DNA from: Clostridiales bacterium
Lineage (GTDB): Bacteria; Bacillota; Clostridia; Saccharofermentanales; Saccharofermentanaceae
Direction of reading: 5' to 3'
Length of the DNA stretch: 64,000 bases
NCBI GenBank assembly: GCA_017510605.1
Contig: JAFWMQ010000006.1
Location: 124,001-188,000 of the forward strand
Shown here: positions 1-8,212 of the stretch, piece after piece
How positions within the stretch are numbered: position 1 is the stretch's first letter
How the letters are laid out: each line of letters opens with the position of its first letter
The notes under the pieces: model-generated
The model's input: only the letters and a program-made list of their open reading frames with translations
Database searches by the model: none
What the model was told of the DNA's origin: nothing
Translations under genes and position numbers: made by a program

Positions 1-1022
1 TCCTTCACGCCAAGATTTATGAGAGTGTCATTCATCATGCAGTTGAATTCAGATTCAAATACCGGCATCTCGGTAATAACATCATAATCGTATGCCGCAC
101 TTCTGATGAACTTCTCGTAATCTTCAGCGGAGAATGACTTTGCGAACTCGTTAGTGCTGACAGATTCATCTGCAGGAAGGATCGTAAGGAAAGCATACTG
201 GCCGCCCTTGTAATACTTGATGAATCCGGTTGCCTTATCTGTCTCGTAATATGTATTCTCTGTGCCGTAGAGGAAATCCGCCTTCTGTGTACTGCCGTCG
301 AACCTGGTGAAATCACTTTCTCTTACCTGGTATTCTTCATATGGTTCGCTCCACTTGGCATCAAATGCTATCGCGTTTACAAGAACCATGACCGTATCAG
401 AATCGAGACTTTCTATCACCTCCTCGATCATATGGTCAGTGTGTTCATCCACCCATCTGTTGATCTCGCCGGTTGTTTTGCCGCTGAACTTGCTTAAATT
501 GTATTCAGCGCTGAAAGTGTCCTGAATATACTCTATATAATCAAGATTGACCTTGTCTCCTAAGATAGTCTTATTGCTCCAGACCGCATTTGCGCAGGAG
601 AATTCAACCTCTTTGGCTCCATTGATCTTGTCCATAAGTGCAGCCGCATAAGCCTGCTGCGAAAGAGGTTCCTGGCCTGCAGCGAAAAGATCTGTCAGCT
701 GCTTCAGCGAATCGTTTTTCGCGCCTGCCGAGACCATATCAAGTGCCATCATGATCGATGCGGGAGAGATCATAACATTTGAATCCGAACCGTAATCCCT
801 GATCGTCTGGCTGAAAATATCGAAACAGTATTTTCTGTAGAGTTCGTCCATGACTTCGCTGTCATACGTGGTCTTATCCACATCTTCCAGATCGATCTCA
901 GTCTTAACGTCAGGATCACTCTTCACATTATTTTCCGTGATAACTGAGCACCCTCCGAGAAGTAATACGGCTGCCATAGTGCCTGCCACGGTCTTTATAT
1001 CTTTAGCATTGCAAATCTTCAT
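1..1022 (-). CDS. Serpin-family lipoprotein (partial, 3' end outside window)
   Basis: The reading frame enters from the window edge and runs 340 codons back to an ATG preceded by GGAGGTTTTAAGA. The N-terminus is a lipoprotein signal ending in LLGGC (Cys about 25). The body carries serpin hallmarks: VMISPASIMMALDMVSAGAK near residues 83-102 (the NxxxSPxSI..AL breach region) and NAIAFDAKWSEPYE (strand 3A and shutter region). Serpins are suicide inhibitors of serine or cysteine proteases; a lipid-anchored copy would act at the cell surface. The reactive-centre loop lies beyond the edge, so inhibitory specificity cannot be judged. It is divergent from the TlpA-like operon. Confidence 0.9.
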   Translation of the reverse strand, partial: MKICNAKDIKTVAGTMAAVLLLGGCSVITENNVKSDPDVKTEIDLEDVDKTTYDSEVMDELYRKYCFDIFSQTIRDYGSDSNVMISPASIMMALDMVSAGAKNDSLKQLTDLFAAGQEPLSQQAYAAALMDKINGAKEVEFSCANAVWSNKTILGDKVNLDYIEYIQDTFSAEYNLSKFSGKTTGEINRWVDEHTDHMIEEVIESLDSDTVMVLVNAIAFDAKWSEPYEEYQVRESDFTRFDGSTQKADFLYGTENTYYETDKATGFIKYYKGGQYAFLTILPADESVSTNEFAKSFSAEDYEKFIRSAAYDYDVITEMPVFESEFNCMMNDTLINLGVK

Positions 1023-1131
1023 TCTTAAAACCTCCATAAAGAATTTGATGTTTGCTTTATGCCATATATACAGAGCAATTCCCGAAAATGTTGCATCAAC
1101 TCACAAATGCCTTAATCGGCTCCTATTCTAA

Positions 1132-1140
1132 TGATATAAT
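1132..1140 (+). promoter_or_regulatory. Extended -10 promoter element
   Basis: TGATATAAT is a perfect extended -10 sequence, 32 bases before the start of the TlpA-like lipoprotein gene. No strong -35 box is seen, as is common for extended -10 promoters. Confidence 0.5.
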
Positions 1141-1172
1141 TACCAAAATCCTATAATTTAACGGAGTAAAAC

Positions 1173-1781
1173 ATGAAAAAAATCTTATCAGTATTCCTTT
1201 GCATGGTCATGGTATTGGCTGCTGCATCCTGTGACACCACAGAAGAAACCAAAAAAACAAAACATAACGGTGAAACTCATTCCGAACAGAAGATCGATTC
1301 TGACAAACCTGTCTTGATCGAGGCATCCGAAATTGACGTAAATTCCAATTCGGGTTTTGATCCTGATTTCACATTCACAACAACAGACAGAGACGGCAAC
1401 ACCTGGGATGAGAGCACATTCAGTTCATATAAACTCACAATGATCAATTTCTGGGAACCCTGGTGCGGTCCCTGCGTTGGCGAGATTCCTGATCTTGAGC
1501 GCCTTTATGAAGACTATAAGGACAAAGGCTTTCAGATAATCGGTGTGTATTCTGAAGAATCCATGGAAGAAGATGTTGATGAGATCCTTCGTGACAGCAA
1601 AGTCAGTTATCCCATCCTTCATTACACTACGGAATTCGACCAGTTCCAGTCAGGTTATGTTCCTACTACGATTTTCGTTGACGGAAACGGACATGTGTTG
1701 AAAATGCCGAACGGAGATCCGAATGTTATCGGTTCAAACTCTTATAATGATTGGGCATCAATAATCGATAAACTGCTCTGA
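1173..1781 (+). CDS. TlpA/ResA-like thioredoxin-fold lipoprotein
   Basis: A 202-residue secreted lipoprotein: signal peptide with lipobox AAASC (Cys 20), a charged linker, then a thioredoxin/redoxin fold with the active-site motif WCGPC at about residues 97-101 and a cis-proline region GYVPTTIF. Such proteins reduce or shuffle disulfides outside the membrane and receive electrons from a membrane partner. The next two genes encode a small CXXC protein and a membrane 4Fe-4S protein, which suggests an electron path across the membrane to this thioredoxin. The start has ACGGAG eight bases upstream. The redox role is well supported; the target protein is unknown. Confidence 0.92.
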   Translation: MKKILSVFLCMVMVLAAASCDTTEETKKTKHNGETHSEQKIDSDKPVLIEASEIDVNSNSGFDPDFTFTTTDRDGNTWDESTFSSYKLTMINFWEPWCGPCVGEIPDLERLYEDYKDKGFQIIGVYSEESMEEDVDEILRDSKVSYPILHYTTEFDQFQSGYVPTTIFVDGNGHVLKMPNGDPNVIGSNSYNDWASIIDKLL

Positions 1782-1790
1782 CATTTACTT

Positions 1791-1928
1791 ATGCGCAAAC
1801 GCATCATCACAATATCCCTGATATCTGCGGGCATAATCCTCATTATTGCGGGTATAGTTTTGAAACAGCCTGAATCCGTCCTGGCAAAGGCTGCAAAGAT
1901 CTGCATGGAGTGTGTCGGAATTGGCTAA
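1791..1928 (+). CDS. Small CXXC-motif membrane protein (CD1871A-like)
   Basis: This is a 45-residue protein: basic start MRKR, one hydrophobic helix (about residues 5-24), then KAAKICMECVGIG with a CxxC motif four residues before the C-terminal GIG. The pattern matches the CD1871A family of small CXXC proteins of Clostridia, which travel with thioredoxin-like and 4Fe-4S membrane proteins. It starts 9 bases after the upstream stop and overlaps the next gene's GTG start by 17 bases, so the three genes form one translationally linked unit. The CxxC may relay electrons between the iron-sulfur protein and the lipoprotein; this role is inferred. Confidence 0.75.
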   Translation: MRKRIITISLISAGIILIIAGIVLKQPESVLAKAAKICMECVGIG

Positions 1929-2784
1929 GAAATGGGTAAGACATTCTATTCAGGCCGTAGCCACCTTGCTCCAGAATGCCAATTTCAAGGGTTTTCTTGA
2001 GGGTAAGATCTATCAGGGACCGTCAAAATCCGTCTGCGTCCCGGGACTTAACTGTTACTCATGCCCCGGTGCCATCGGCGCCTGTCCCATCGGTTCTCTC
2101 CAAAGCTACCTCAGCGGATTAAAGTTCAAGGTTCCCTACTATGTAGCCGGAATCCTTATCTTTGTCGGCGCCCTGATCGGCCGTGCGGTCTGCGGATTCC
2201 TTTGTCCCTTTGGCTTTTTGCAGGATCTTATCTACAAAATTCCTTTCTTCAAGAAAAACGAATTTAAGATCGACAAATATCTGCGCTGGTTCAAGTATGC
2301 CGTACTAGTTCTCTTTGTGCTGATGCTGCCCTTCTGCTTCAAACTGACACCGTTCTTCTGCAAATATATCTGCCCGTCCGGAACGATCGCCGGCATTTGG
2401 CTCGCTTCCGCAAATAAGCAGATAGCAGACCAGTTAGGCGGCATTTTCAGTCTCAAACTCGTAATCCTCGGACTGATCCTTACCGGAAGTCTCATCATCT
2501 ACAGACCGTTCTGCAAATACATCTGCCCTCTGGGCGCGATATACGGTTTCTTTAACAGGATCGCCCTGTACCGTCTTCATCTTGATAAGGACAAGTGCGT
2601 AGGCTGCAAAGCATGTGCAAAAGCCTGCAAGATGAATGTCGACCCCAGCATCTCACCTGACAGCTGCGAGTGCATCCGCTGCGGTGAATGTGTTAATGCC
2701 TGCCCGCACAAAGCTCTCAGGATGGGCGTGAAAACATCTAAAGCAGAAAAACAATGTCCTGCTACGGAAAAGGATGCCGTCTGA
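1912..2784 (+). CDS. Membrane 4Fe-4S ferredoxin-type protein (NapH/CcdA-like electron carrier)
   Basis: A 290-residue integral membrane protein. Cysteine-rich loops lie between membrane helices (CYSCPGAIGACPIGS, CGFLCPFGFLQD, CKYICPSG, CKYICPLGA), and two ferredoxin clusters close the C-terminus (CVGCKACAKAC and CIRCGECVNACP). This is the NapH/YccM-type architecture, moving electrons from the cytoplasm to an extracytoplasmic acceptor. The adjacent TlpA-like lipoprotein and CXXC protein are the likely acceptors. The GTG start lies inside the preceding gene, implying coupled translation; a slightly later start cannot be excluded. Confidence 0.88.
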   Translation: MSELAKKWVRHSIQAVATLLQNANFKGFLEGKIYQGPSKSVCVPGLNCYSCPGAIGACPIGSLQSYLSGLKFKVPYYVAGILIFVGALIGRAVCGFLCPFGFLQDLIYKIPFFKKNEFKIDKYLRWFKYAVLVLFVLMLPFCFKLTPFFCKYICPSGTIAGIWLASANKQIADQLGGIFSLKLVILGLILTGSLIIYRPFCKYICPLGAIYGFFNRIALYRLHLDKDKCVGCKACAKACKMNVDPSISPDSCECIRCGECVNACPHKALRMGVKTSKAEKQCPATEKDAV

Positions 2785-2824
2785 ATAAGGTTACTGTGCA
2801 GGCTTGAAAGCGTCTTTTTGAAAA

Positions 2825-2911
2825 TCTATCGGAAAAGTTAATTTCCGGGATTTCCGATAGAAAAAAGCAAAAATTCTATCGAAAAAGTATATTTTCAAGA
2901 TTTCCGATAGA
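2825..2911. repeat. Two 37-bp palindromic repeats, 50 bp apart
   Basis: Copies at 2825-2861 and 2875-2911 each begin TCTATCG and end TTTCCGATAGA, so each can form a hairpin of up to 11 bp. They have the same length and a 13-bp separator. They lie between two gene 3' ends (286-bp gap). Neither has a U-tract, so they look like a small palindromic repeat element rather than terminators. Confidence 0.7.
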
Positions 2912-2987
2912 ATAATTCGCCCTCCGGAAGTGTTAACTGAAACGAGCAGTTTCAGATGTTTCAGCTGCCCGAATTAATCAATGCAAA

Positions 2988-3036
2988 TTAAAAAGGGTTG
3001 CCTCAAGGTGAATCTGCTTCACTCATGAGACAACCC
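2988..3036 (-). terminator. Intrinsic terminator of the SPFH gene
   Basis: Read on the minus strand, GGGTTGTCTCA pairs with TGAGGCAACCC (one G-U pair) and is followed by TTTTT. It lies 35 bases after the stop of the SPFH-domain gene. Confidence 0.8.
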
Positions 3037-3070
3037 AAATTATATTGCTCAATAATTCAGACTGTTTCGA

Positions 3071-4390
3071 TTACTGTACAGGTCTTGCCATGCCGCAGTC
3101 AGGGCAGAACCTTGAGGTAATGCCTGTCTTTCCGCATGAAGGACAATTCCAAGCGCCTTCAGCAGGAGCCGCGGGTGCTGCAGGTGCCACAGGAGCAGCG
3201 GGTACAGCCGGTGCAGTACCTGAAGGTGTGTTGCCTGCAACCACATTGCCAAAGCCTTCGCCTACTTTCTGGGACTCGCCCATGATAGGAGCCATTGCGT
3301 CTCTTGTCATGTTGATAACACCGCCCATGGCGCCCAATGTAACACCGAGACTTGCAACATCACCGATGCCGCCTGAAGCGCCGCCGCCGGAACCGCCGCC
3401 GGTGATACCGTTCTGCATTGCTTCGAGGCCGACCTGACGTGCTGTCTCGTCACGGTATGTGTAGCCCTTCATCTGCATCTCTGCAGCCTCTGCCTCAGCC
3501 TTCATCTTGTATGCTTCAGCTTCAGCCTGAGCCTTGATACGGATAGCGTCTGCGTCTCCCTGAGCGTTTACGGCCTTTAGCTGTGCTTCAGTCTGGGCCT
3601 CGACGATCTTTCTCTGCTGTGCAGCTTCTGCCTCAGCCTTCTTAACTTCCTCTTCGCGGACCTTCAAAGTCTTGTCAGCAAACTGCTGCTTGAGGCGTAC
3701 AAAGTTCGGATCGTCATCAGGAGTAACAATGGATGTTACGTAGAACTCGGGCATCGTGAGACCGTATTCTTCCAAAGTCTGGTTGATGTCGACCATGAGC
3801 TGGGAGGACAATACATCGAGATAAGCATCGATCTCTAAGATGTTGAGATTCTGTTCTTTGATAATGCGTGCAAGATTTGCCTTGACCTTGTTTATGATCA
3901 AAGCCCTGAACATGCCCGTACCGTAGGATTTTCCTTCGCCTGTTACATCGCTCTGGAGAAGTCCTTCAGTCGTTCCGACAAGCTTTAATACCAGCTTGCT
4001 CGAATCGGTAACTCTCATGTTGAAGTTGCCGGAAGCTCCGATCTCAACATGAAGTCCTGATGCGGGATCGAAAAGTCTTACCTTACTGTCGGTACCCCAT
4101 CTGATACCCATCTGGGTAACCATGTTGATGAAGTAAACTTCGCAGTGGAAAACGTTAACGCCGCCTGTACCAAGCTTCATGTAGTCACGAACCTTGGGAA
4201 TGTTGTTCGTAACGAGCGTATGCCTTCCTGCAGTGAACTGATCGAAAACCTTACCGTCACGGAAGAAAAGCGCTTCCTGGGTCTCATGGACGATCAGCTG
4301 GGAGCCGATCGTAAAATCTTCTTTCTCATGCTTGTGAGCCAGTACGTCATTACTGCCTTCGTACTTGATTACACTAATAGCTTCAACCAT
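3071..4390 (-). CDS. SPFH/band-7 domain protein with C-terminal zinc ribbon (YdjI-like)
   Basis: This is a 439-residue protein. An SPFH (band 7/stomatin-like) domain fills roughly residues 40-230, followed by a long Ala/Glu/Lys coiled coil (about 235-310), a Gly/Ala-rich stretch, and a C-terminal zinc ribbon CPSCG...FCPDCG. This matches the YdjI/virion-core-like SPFH proteins, which in Bacillus work in a PspA-linked membrane stress operon with zinc-ribbon membrane proteins. The next minus-strand gene upstream is such a protein, 17 bases away. It probably forms membrane-associated oligomers at the inner face; the stress role is inferred from family and context. Confidence 0.85.
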   Translation of the reverse strand: MVEAISVIKYEGSNDVLAHKHEKEDFTIGSQLIVHETQEALFFRDGKVFDQFTAGRHTLVTNNIPKVRDYMKLGTGGVNVFHCEVYFINMVTQMGIRWGTDSKVRLFDPASGLHVEIGASGNFNMRVTDSSKLVLKLVGTTEGLLQSDVTGEGKSYGTGMFRALIINKVKANLARIIKEQNLNILEIDAYLDVLSSQLMVDINQTLEEYGLTMPEFYVTSIVTPDDDPNFVRLKQQFADKTLKVREEEVKKAEAEAAQQRKIVEAQTEAQLKAVNAQGDADAIRIKAQAEAEAYKMKAEAEAAEMQMKGYTYRDETARQVGLEAMQNGITGGGSGGGASGGIGDVASLGVTLGAMGGVINMTRDAMAPIMGESQKVGEGFGNVVAGNTPSGTAPAVPAAPVAPAAPAAPAEGAWNCPSCGKTGITSRFCPDCGMARPVQ

Positions 4391-4407
4391 TTCCTAATCT
4401 TTCCTTT

Positions 4408-5223
4408 CTATTTATTTTTCTTTGTTATTTGTTCTGTAAATGATGCAAACAAAATAAACAATGCAATCGGACCTACTATCGCGAGAATGACCGAGACGGC
4501 GGTAGGCAAATGCAATGCATATTTAAGGATCGAAAAAACGATAAGCGGTGTCGCTGCCAGGAATGAGATGACCTTGATTATCACTGCCGGTACTCCGCCG
4601 CGGTACAAAACGTATCCAAGACCTGCCGAACCTGCAAGGAACAGTATGATGCATACGGCCCACGGGCATCTGAAGGTTTCTCTTAAGAACAAACCCAATG
4701 CCGCAGGAATGATAAGGCTGAAGATTACAGACCACGGGAGCTGTCTCCTGCGCTCTGCTTCGATCTCGAGCTTACACATTTCGATGATCACATCGGCATC
4801 TCTGTAACCGGGAACTTTTGAAAGATCATGAATGGCGCTTCTGAAAGATTTATGGTCGTAATTGTTCTTGCCCTTGATGTAGTTTGAGAACTGATCGACC
4901 TTCTTTAAGCCTTCATCACAAAGTCTGTTAAGATCTGCCGCAACATGATCATTGATTCTGTTGCAGTCCATCTGGGCAGTCTTAAGAATGATCTTTGCTT
5001 CGTTAGCTGATGCCGCCTTTGTCTCATTCTCGATAATGTCGTTTACCTTGTTGATGTTGGCGATTATCTTGGAATACTTGGCATAATCAGGAATAACGTC
5101 AGCAAGAGACCATCTGGTCCCGCAATTCATGCAGACACATGTACCGGCGAGATAATCGTTCTTAATATCTCCTCCGCATACCTTGCACTTTAAAGAAACC
5201 GGTGTAGCTAATACATCTGACAT
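4408..5223 (-). CDS. Zinc-ribbon membrane protein (YdjG/TFIIB-type finger)
   Basis: A 271-residue protein with an N-terminal four-cysteine zinc finger (CKVCGG near residue 13 and CMNCGTRW near 34), a helical cytoplasmic middle part, and four or more hydrophobic helices from about residue 160 to 265. This is the finger-plus-membrane layout of YdjG-like proteins. It is the first gene of a unit with the SPFH protein, and a TATAAT-like -10 is visible on the minus strand at 5275-5280. It may tether the SPFH complex to the membrane; this is inference. Confidence 0.75.
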   Translation of the reverse strand: MSDVLATPVSLKCKVCGGDIKNDYLAGTCVCMNCGTRWSLADVIPDYAKYSKIIANINKVNDIIENETKAASANEAKIILKTAQMDCNRINDHVAADLNRLCDEGLKKVDQFSNYIKGKNNYDHKSFRSAIHDLSKVPGYRDADVIIEMCKLEIEAERRRQLPWSVIFSLIIPAALGLFLRETFRCPWAVCIILFLAGSAGLGYVLYRGGVPAVIIKVISFLAATPLIVFSILKYALHLPTAVSVILAIVGPIALFILFASFTEQITKKNK

Positions 5224-5352
5224 TTCTCTATCCCTACCCTTATTAATACGTGCGCATTCAAACGCCCGAAAATAATTATATCAAATATTTTTTCAATCTG
5301 CGATATAAGTAAAACCGGTATCCGTATTGAAACCGTATTTCCAAACAACTGA

Positions 5353-5382
5353 TAAGGGGCTACCCTTTTCAAGGCAGCCCCT
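5353..5382 (-). terminator. Terminator of the zinc-ribbon/Yip1 gene
   Basis: On the minus strand GGGGCTGCC pairs with GGTAGCCCC around the loop TTGAAAAG, followed by TTAT. It belongs to a family of near-identical terminator stems in this window. Confidence 0.7.
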
Positions 5383-5408
5383 GTCAGATCCATTAATTGA
5401 AAAATCTA

Positions 5409-6272
5409 TCAGAAATAATTTGCGATAAAGCCTGTGATCGCAACACATATAACAAGAACGAATCCCTTCTTGTTTCCTGTAAGCTTTGTAACTGAACCCA
5501 TACCCTCATAGATCATCATGAGGTAATAAGCATAAGCTGCGATCGTGAAGATTGCTCCGAATCTTACGTAAGGAATGAGTCCTGCGAATGATCCGAGAAA
5601 ATCAGAAACGATATATGCAGGAGCTGTTGCCATGGCAGAAATAGCAAGGAGCTTGGAGAAAGACCACTTCTCTTTGATGATCAGGCCTGCAAGCGTGAAG
5701 ACACCTGCACAACCGAATACACGGATCGCATAATAGAAGAACGGTGAGAAGAAGTCTTTAACGATCTCCCATCCGAGGTTGTCAAAAAGATATCTGCCGT
5801 ATTGTGCATAGTGGATGAGATCTATCGTCATAGACGTAAAGAATCCAACCATCCAGCAGATCACGATTACGATTCCCGCAAGGAAAAGTGAATTACCGAT
5901 CTTATCGTACTGTTCAGAGATCTCGGCAGGGCCGGTAACAGGATGCAAAGCAGCATGAATAAGGTTCTTGAAATGCTGGCCGAACGGAAGCATTGAAGAC
6001 TGCTTCCCGGGTGCTGCCTGTGGCTGAGGCTGGGGCTGTCCGGCGGGAGCATACTGTTGTGACGGCACCGGCTGCTGCGGAGGAATTATCGAAGAAGCCG
6101 CAGGCTGGGGCGCAGGAGCTGCAACAGGCTGAGGTGCAGGCTGATAAACGGGAGCTGCAACAGGCTGGGGTGCAGGCTGAGGTGCACGTGCTCCGAATGC
6201 CATACCGCATCCGCTGCAGAAAGCAATACCATCAGGATTTTCTTTACCGCAATTAGGACAAAACATATTCAT
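5409..6272 (-). CDS. Zinc-ribbon Yip1-like membrane protein
   Basis: A 287-residue protein: zinc ribbon CPNCG...FCSGCG (residues 4-23), a Pro/Gln/Ala-rich linker of about 75 residues with repeated PAPQPVAAP units, then five hydrophobic helices in the pattern of Yip1 domain proteins. The linker repeats make the DNA locally periodic. Two close ATG codons (6272 and 6266) follow GAGGAAAGG, and either may be used. It sits between two terminators, apart from the SPFH pair but of similar design. Function is unknown beyond a membrane protein with a cytoplasmic metal-binding head. Confidence 0.78.
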   Translation of the reverse strand: MNMFCPNCGKENPDGIAFCSGCGMAFGARAPQPAPQPVAAPVYQPAPQPVAAPAPQPAASSIIPPQQPVPSQQYAPAGQPQPQPQAAPGKQSSMLPFGQHFKNLIHAALHPVTGPAEISEQYDKIGNSLFLAGIVIVICWMVGFFTSMTIDLIHYAQYGRYLFDNLGWEIVKDFFSPFFYYAIRVFGCAGVFTLAGLIIKEKWSFSKLLAISAMATAPAYIVSDFLGSFAGLIPYVRFGAIFTIAAYAYYLMMIYEGMGSVTKLTGNKKGFVLVICVAITGFIANYF

Positions 6273-6382
6273 ATCCTTTCCTCGGACATAAGGCCCGAAT
6301 AAGATGATATTTTCATTTTATCACACGGATATCGCGGTTATACCAAGTAATTCAGCGGATTTTTGTTCCGGGCGGAAAACCG

Positions 6383-7414
6383 TCAGACAGCGTCAATAAC
6401 CTTGCCGATTACATCCTCAGACTGAATATCCGAGAAGATCATCAGATATGTTTTGCCACCCTTGGTGTAAACTGCAGCATTAATTTCTTCTGAAGTCTCA
6501 CCTTCTGCAAGATCATCCACATTTCCGAAAGCTATACGGTAGTACTTAACAGCCGTTCCTTCAGGAGTTGTTCCGTCAACACCTGCAGCGTTCTCTATAT
6601 GGTAGACCTCATTTAAGATATCTGTTCCTCCGGGTGCGCTGAAGATTACAACCTTCTCACCGTTATCACCGAAAAAGACTTCTTCGGTAATCGTATCTGA
6701 GAACGTGCCTGTGCCTGAACCCTTCATATCAAACGGGAGAGCCCTGGAAATTTTTTCAATGCGGGCATCACCCATTCCCTCTCTTGTATCGCCGCTTGCG
6801 ACAGTAGTAATATTTGTTGTCTCGGCAGCTAAAGTATTTTTGTTATCACCGGAAACTGAATAATTGTTGTTTTTTGTGTGCTCATCTTCAACACCGTCAG
6901 TCACCGCTTCATCAGCCGCAACGATTGCCTCTGCTTCCCTTACCGAATCAGCCTGCGTCTCTGCAGCACTGTTGTGCTGGCCGGACAAACTGTGTATATC
7001 CATTGCCTTTGTACTTTGGGGTGATGTACTTGCACTCATATTACTGAATACAAACAATACTCCTGCGATAACAAGAATACCGGCAGCGATCGAAGAAATA
7101 ATAACGACTGGTGTTTTCTTGGCCTTTTTCCTTACAACCGGAGCTTCAGTTTCTTTGTCCTCTTTCGGGATATTTGTAACAACAGCAGGTTCCCTGACCT
7201 TTGCTTCTCTTACAGGTCTGGCTGTTCTTGCTGTATCTGATCTTTCAGTTCTCTCAGTTTTTTCAGTTCTTTCGGCTCTCTCGATCCTTTCGGGTCTTCC
7301 CGCGCTTCCGGACTGCTTGCTGATCGAGGCGGACACAGCACTCATGATCCTGCTCTTCATCTCAGGATCAACAGTAATGTTGCTCATGATCTCGTTATAC
7401 TTATTCAAAATCAT
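6383..7414 (-). CDS. Membrane protein, probable anti-sigma partner
   Basis: A 343-residue protein with a cytoplasmic N-terminus containing Arg/Glu/Thr repeats (ERTEKTERTER), one membrane helix near residues 107-128 (PVVIISSIAAGILVIAGVLF), and a large extracytoplasmic part. It begins inside the 3' end of the sigma factor gene (14-base overlap). That placement and the single-pass layout are typical of anti-sigma factors of ECF sigma factors. The extracytoplasmic domain resembles DUF4367-type sensor ends, but I cannot confirm the family. The start follows GGAGG closely; a TTG six bases later is an alternative. Confidence 0.7.
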   Translation of the reverse strand: MILNKYNEIMSNITVDPEMKSRIMSAVSASISKQSGSAGRPERIERAERTEKTERTERSDTARTARPVREAKVREPAVVTNIPKEDKETEAPVVRKKAKKTPVVIISSIAAGILVIAGVLFVFSNMSASTSPQSTKAMDIHSLSGQHNSAAETQADSVREAEAIVAADEAVTDGVEDEHTKNNNYSVSGDNKNTLAAETTNITTVASGDTREGMGDARIEKISRALPFDMKGSGTGTFSDTITEEVFFGDNGEKVVIFSAPGGTDILNEVYHIENAAGVDGTTPEGTAVKYYRIAFGNVDDLAEGETSEEINAAVYTKGGKTYLMIFSDIQSEDVIGKVIDAV

Positions 7415-8060
7415 CCACCTCCTTCAACAGTTCTCTCAGTTTGTCGCGGGCGCGCTTCAGATCTGAACGCACTGTAGCCTCACGACGGCCCGTAATTACG
7501 GCGATCTCTGAGGTCTGATAACCTTCCTGATAGAAAAGGTGGATTGCTTCACGCTGGTAGACGGGTAAACTTCTTACAGCATCCCAGATGGCTTTGTAGG
7601 TATCGCCTCTGTCAAGATCCTGCTGCACTTCGCCGGCTATTTCCTCATTGAGTTCCATCGTGTCGCGAACCTTGTTGTAATCAATACGGTTCTTGGCAAG
7701 ATTTGATGCAACTCTCATAAGCCATGCTTTTCTGTGTGCGTCGTTCTCGAAAACAGGTCTTACAGTAACGAACTTGATCATCGTCTCCTGAAGAATGTCT
7801 TCCGCGTCCTCCTTGTTGTGAAGGTAAGAGATTGCAAGACGCAGGATGGAATTACCATGAATGTCCAGTATCTCTTCCGCTTCCTTTTCTATCTGCTCGT
7901 CAGACTTACGTGGTGCTCCTGAAACAGGTGCATCATCCTGAGACCGGGCTGCTTCCAGGCCGGACATATCGAACGGATTATCGTCGTCCAGACCCGACAC
8001 TGCAAGCAGTATTGCGAGCTTTCTTAAAAGCGGTAGATTGGCTTCGTAAGTTAATTCCAT
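7401..8060 (-). CDS. RNA polymerase sigma factor, ECF-like (sigma-70 family)
   Basis: A 219-residue protein from the ATG at 8060, which has AAGGA six bases upstream. A GTG ten codons earlier would give 229 residues but lacks a clear ribosome site. Region 2 is visible (LHNKEDAEDILQETMIKF, then HRKAWLMRVASNLAKNR) and region 4 (LPVYQREAIHLFYQEG..TSEIAVI..REATVRSDLKRARDKL) with its helix-turn-helix. The N-terminus has about 65 extra residues compared with standard ECF factors. It is co-transcribed and overlapping with a single-pass membrane protein that probably holds it inactive until an envelope signal is sensed. Confidence 0.88.
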   Translation of the reverse strand: MELTYEANLPLLRKLAILLAVSGLDDDNPFDMSGLEAARSQDDAPVSGAPRKSDEQIEKEAEEILDIHGNSILRLAISYLHNKEDAEDILQETMIKFVTVRPVFENDAHRKAWLMRVASNLAKNRIDYNKVRDTMELNEEIAGEVQQDLDRGDTYKAIWDAVRSLPVYQREAIHLFYQEGYQTSEIAVITGRREATVRSDLKRARDKLRELLKEVDDFE

Positions 8061-8212
8061 TTTTATCCTTGAGTTACTCACCGCTTTCACCCTATATACA
8101 GGCGAAAAAGCGGATTTGTTGCACTCAAATTATACTCAAGCAAACAAATCAAAGCAAATTGTCAAACAATATATTAAAATAGTATCCGACATGCTTTGGG
8201 GGAATCAGGATA

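Noticed and set aside
2825..2911. Minimal CRISPR array
   Set aside because: Only two palindromic copies with a 13-bp separator and no cas genes nearby.
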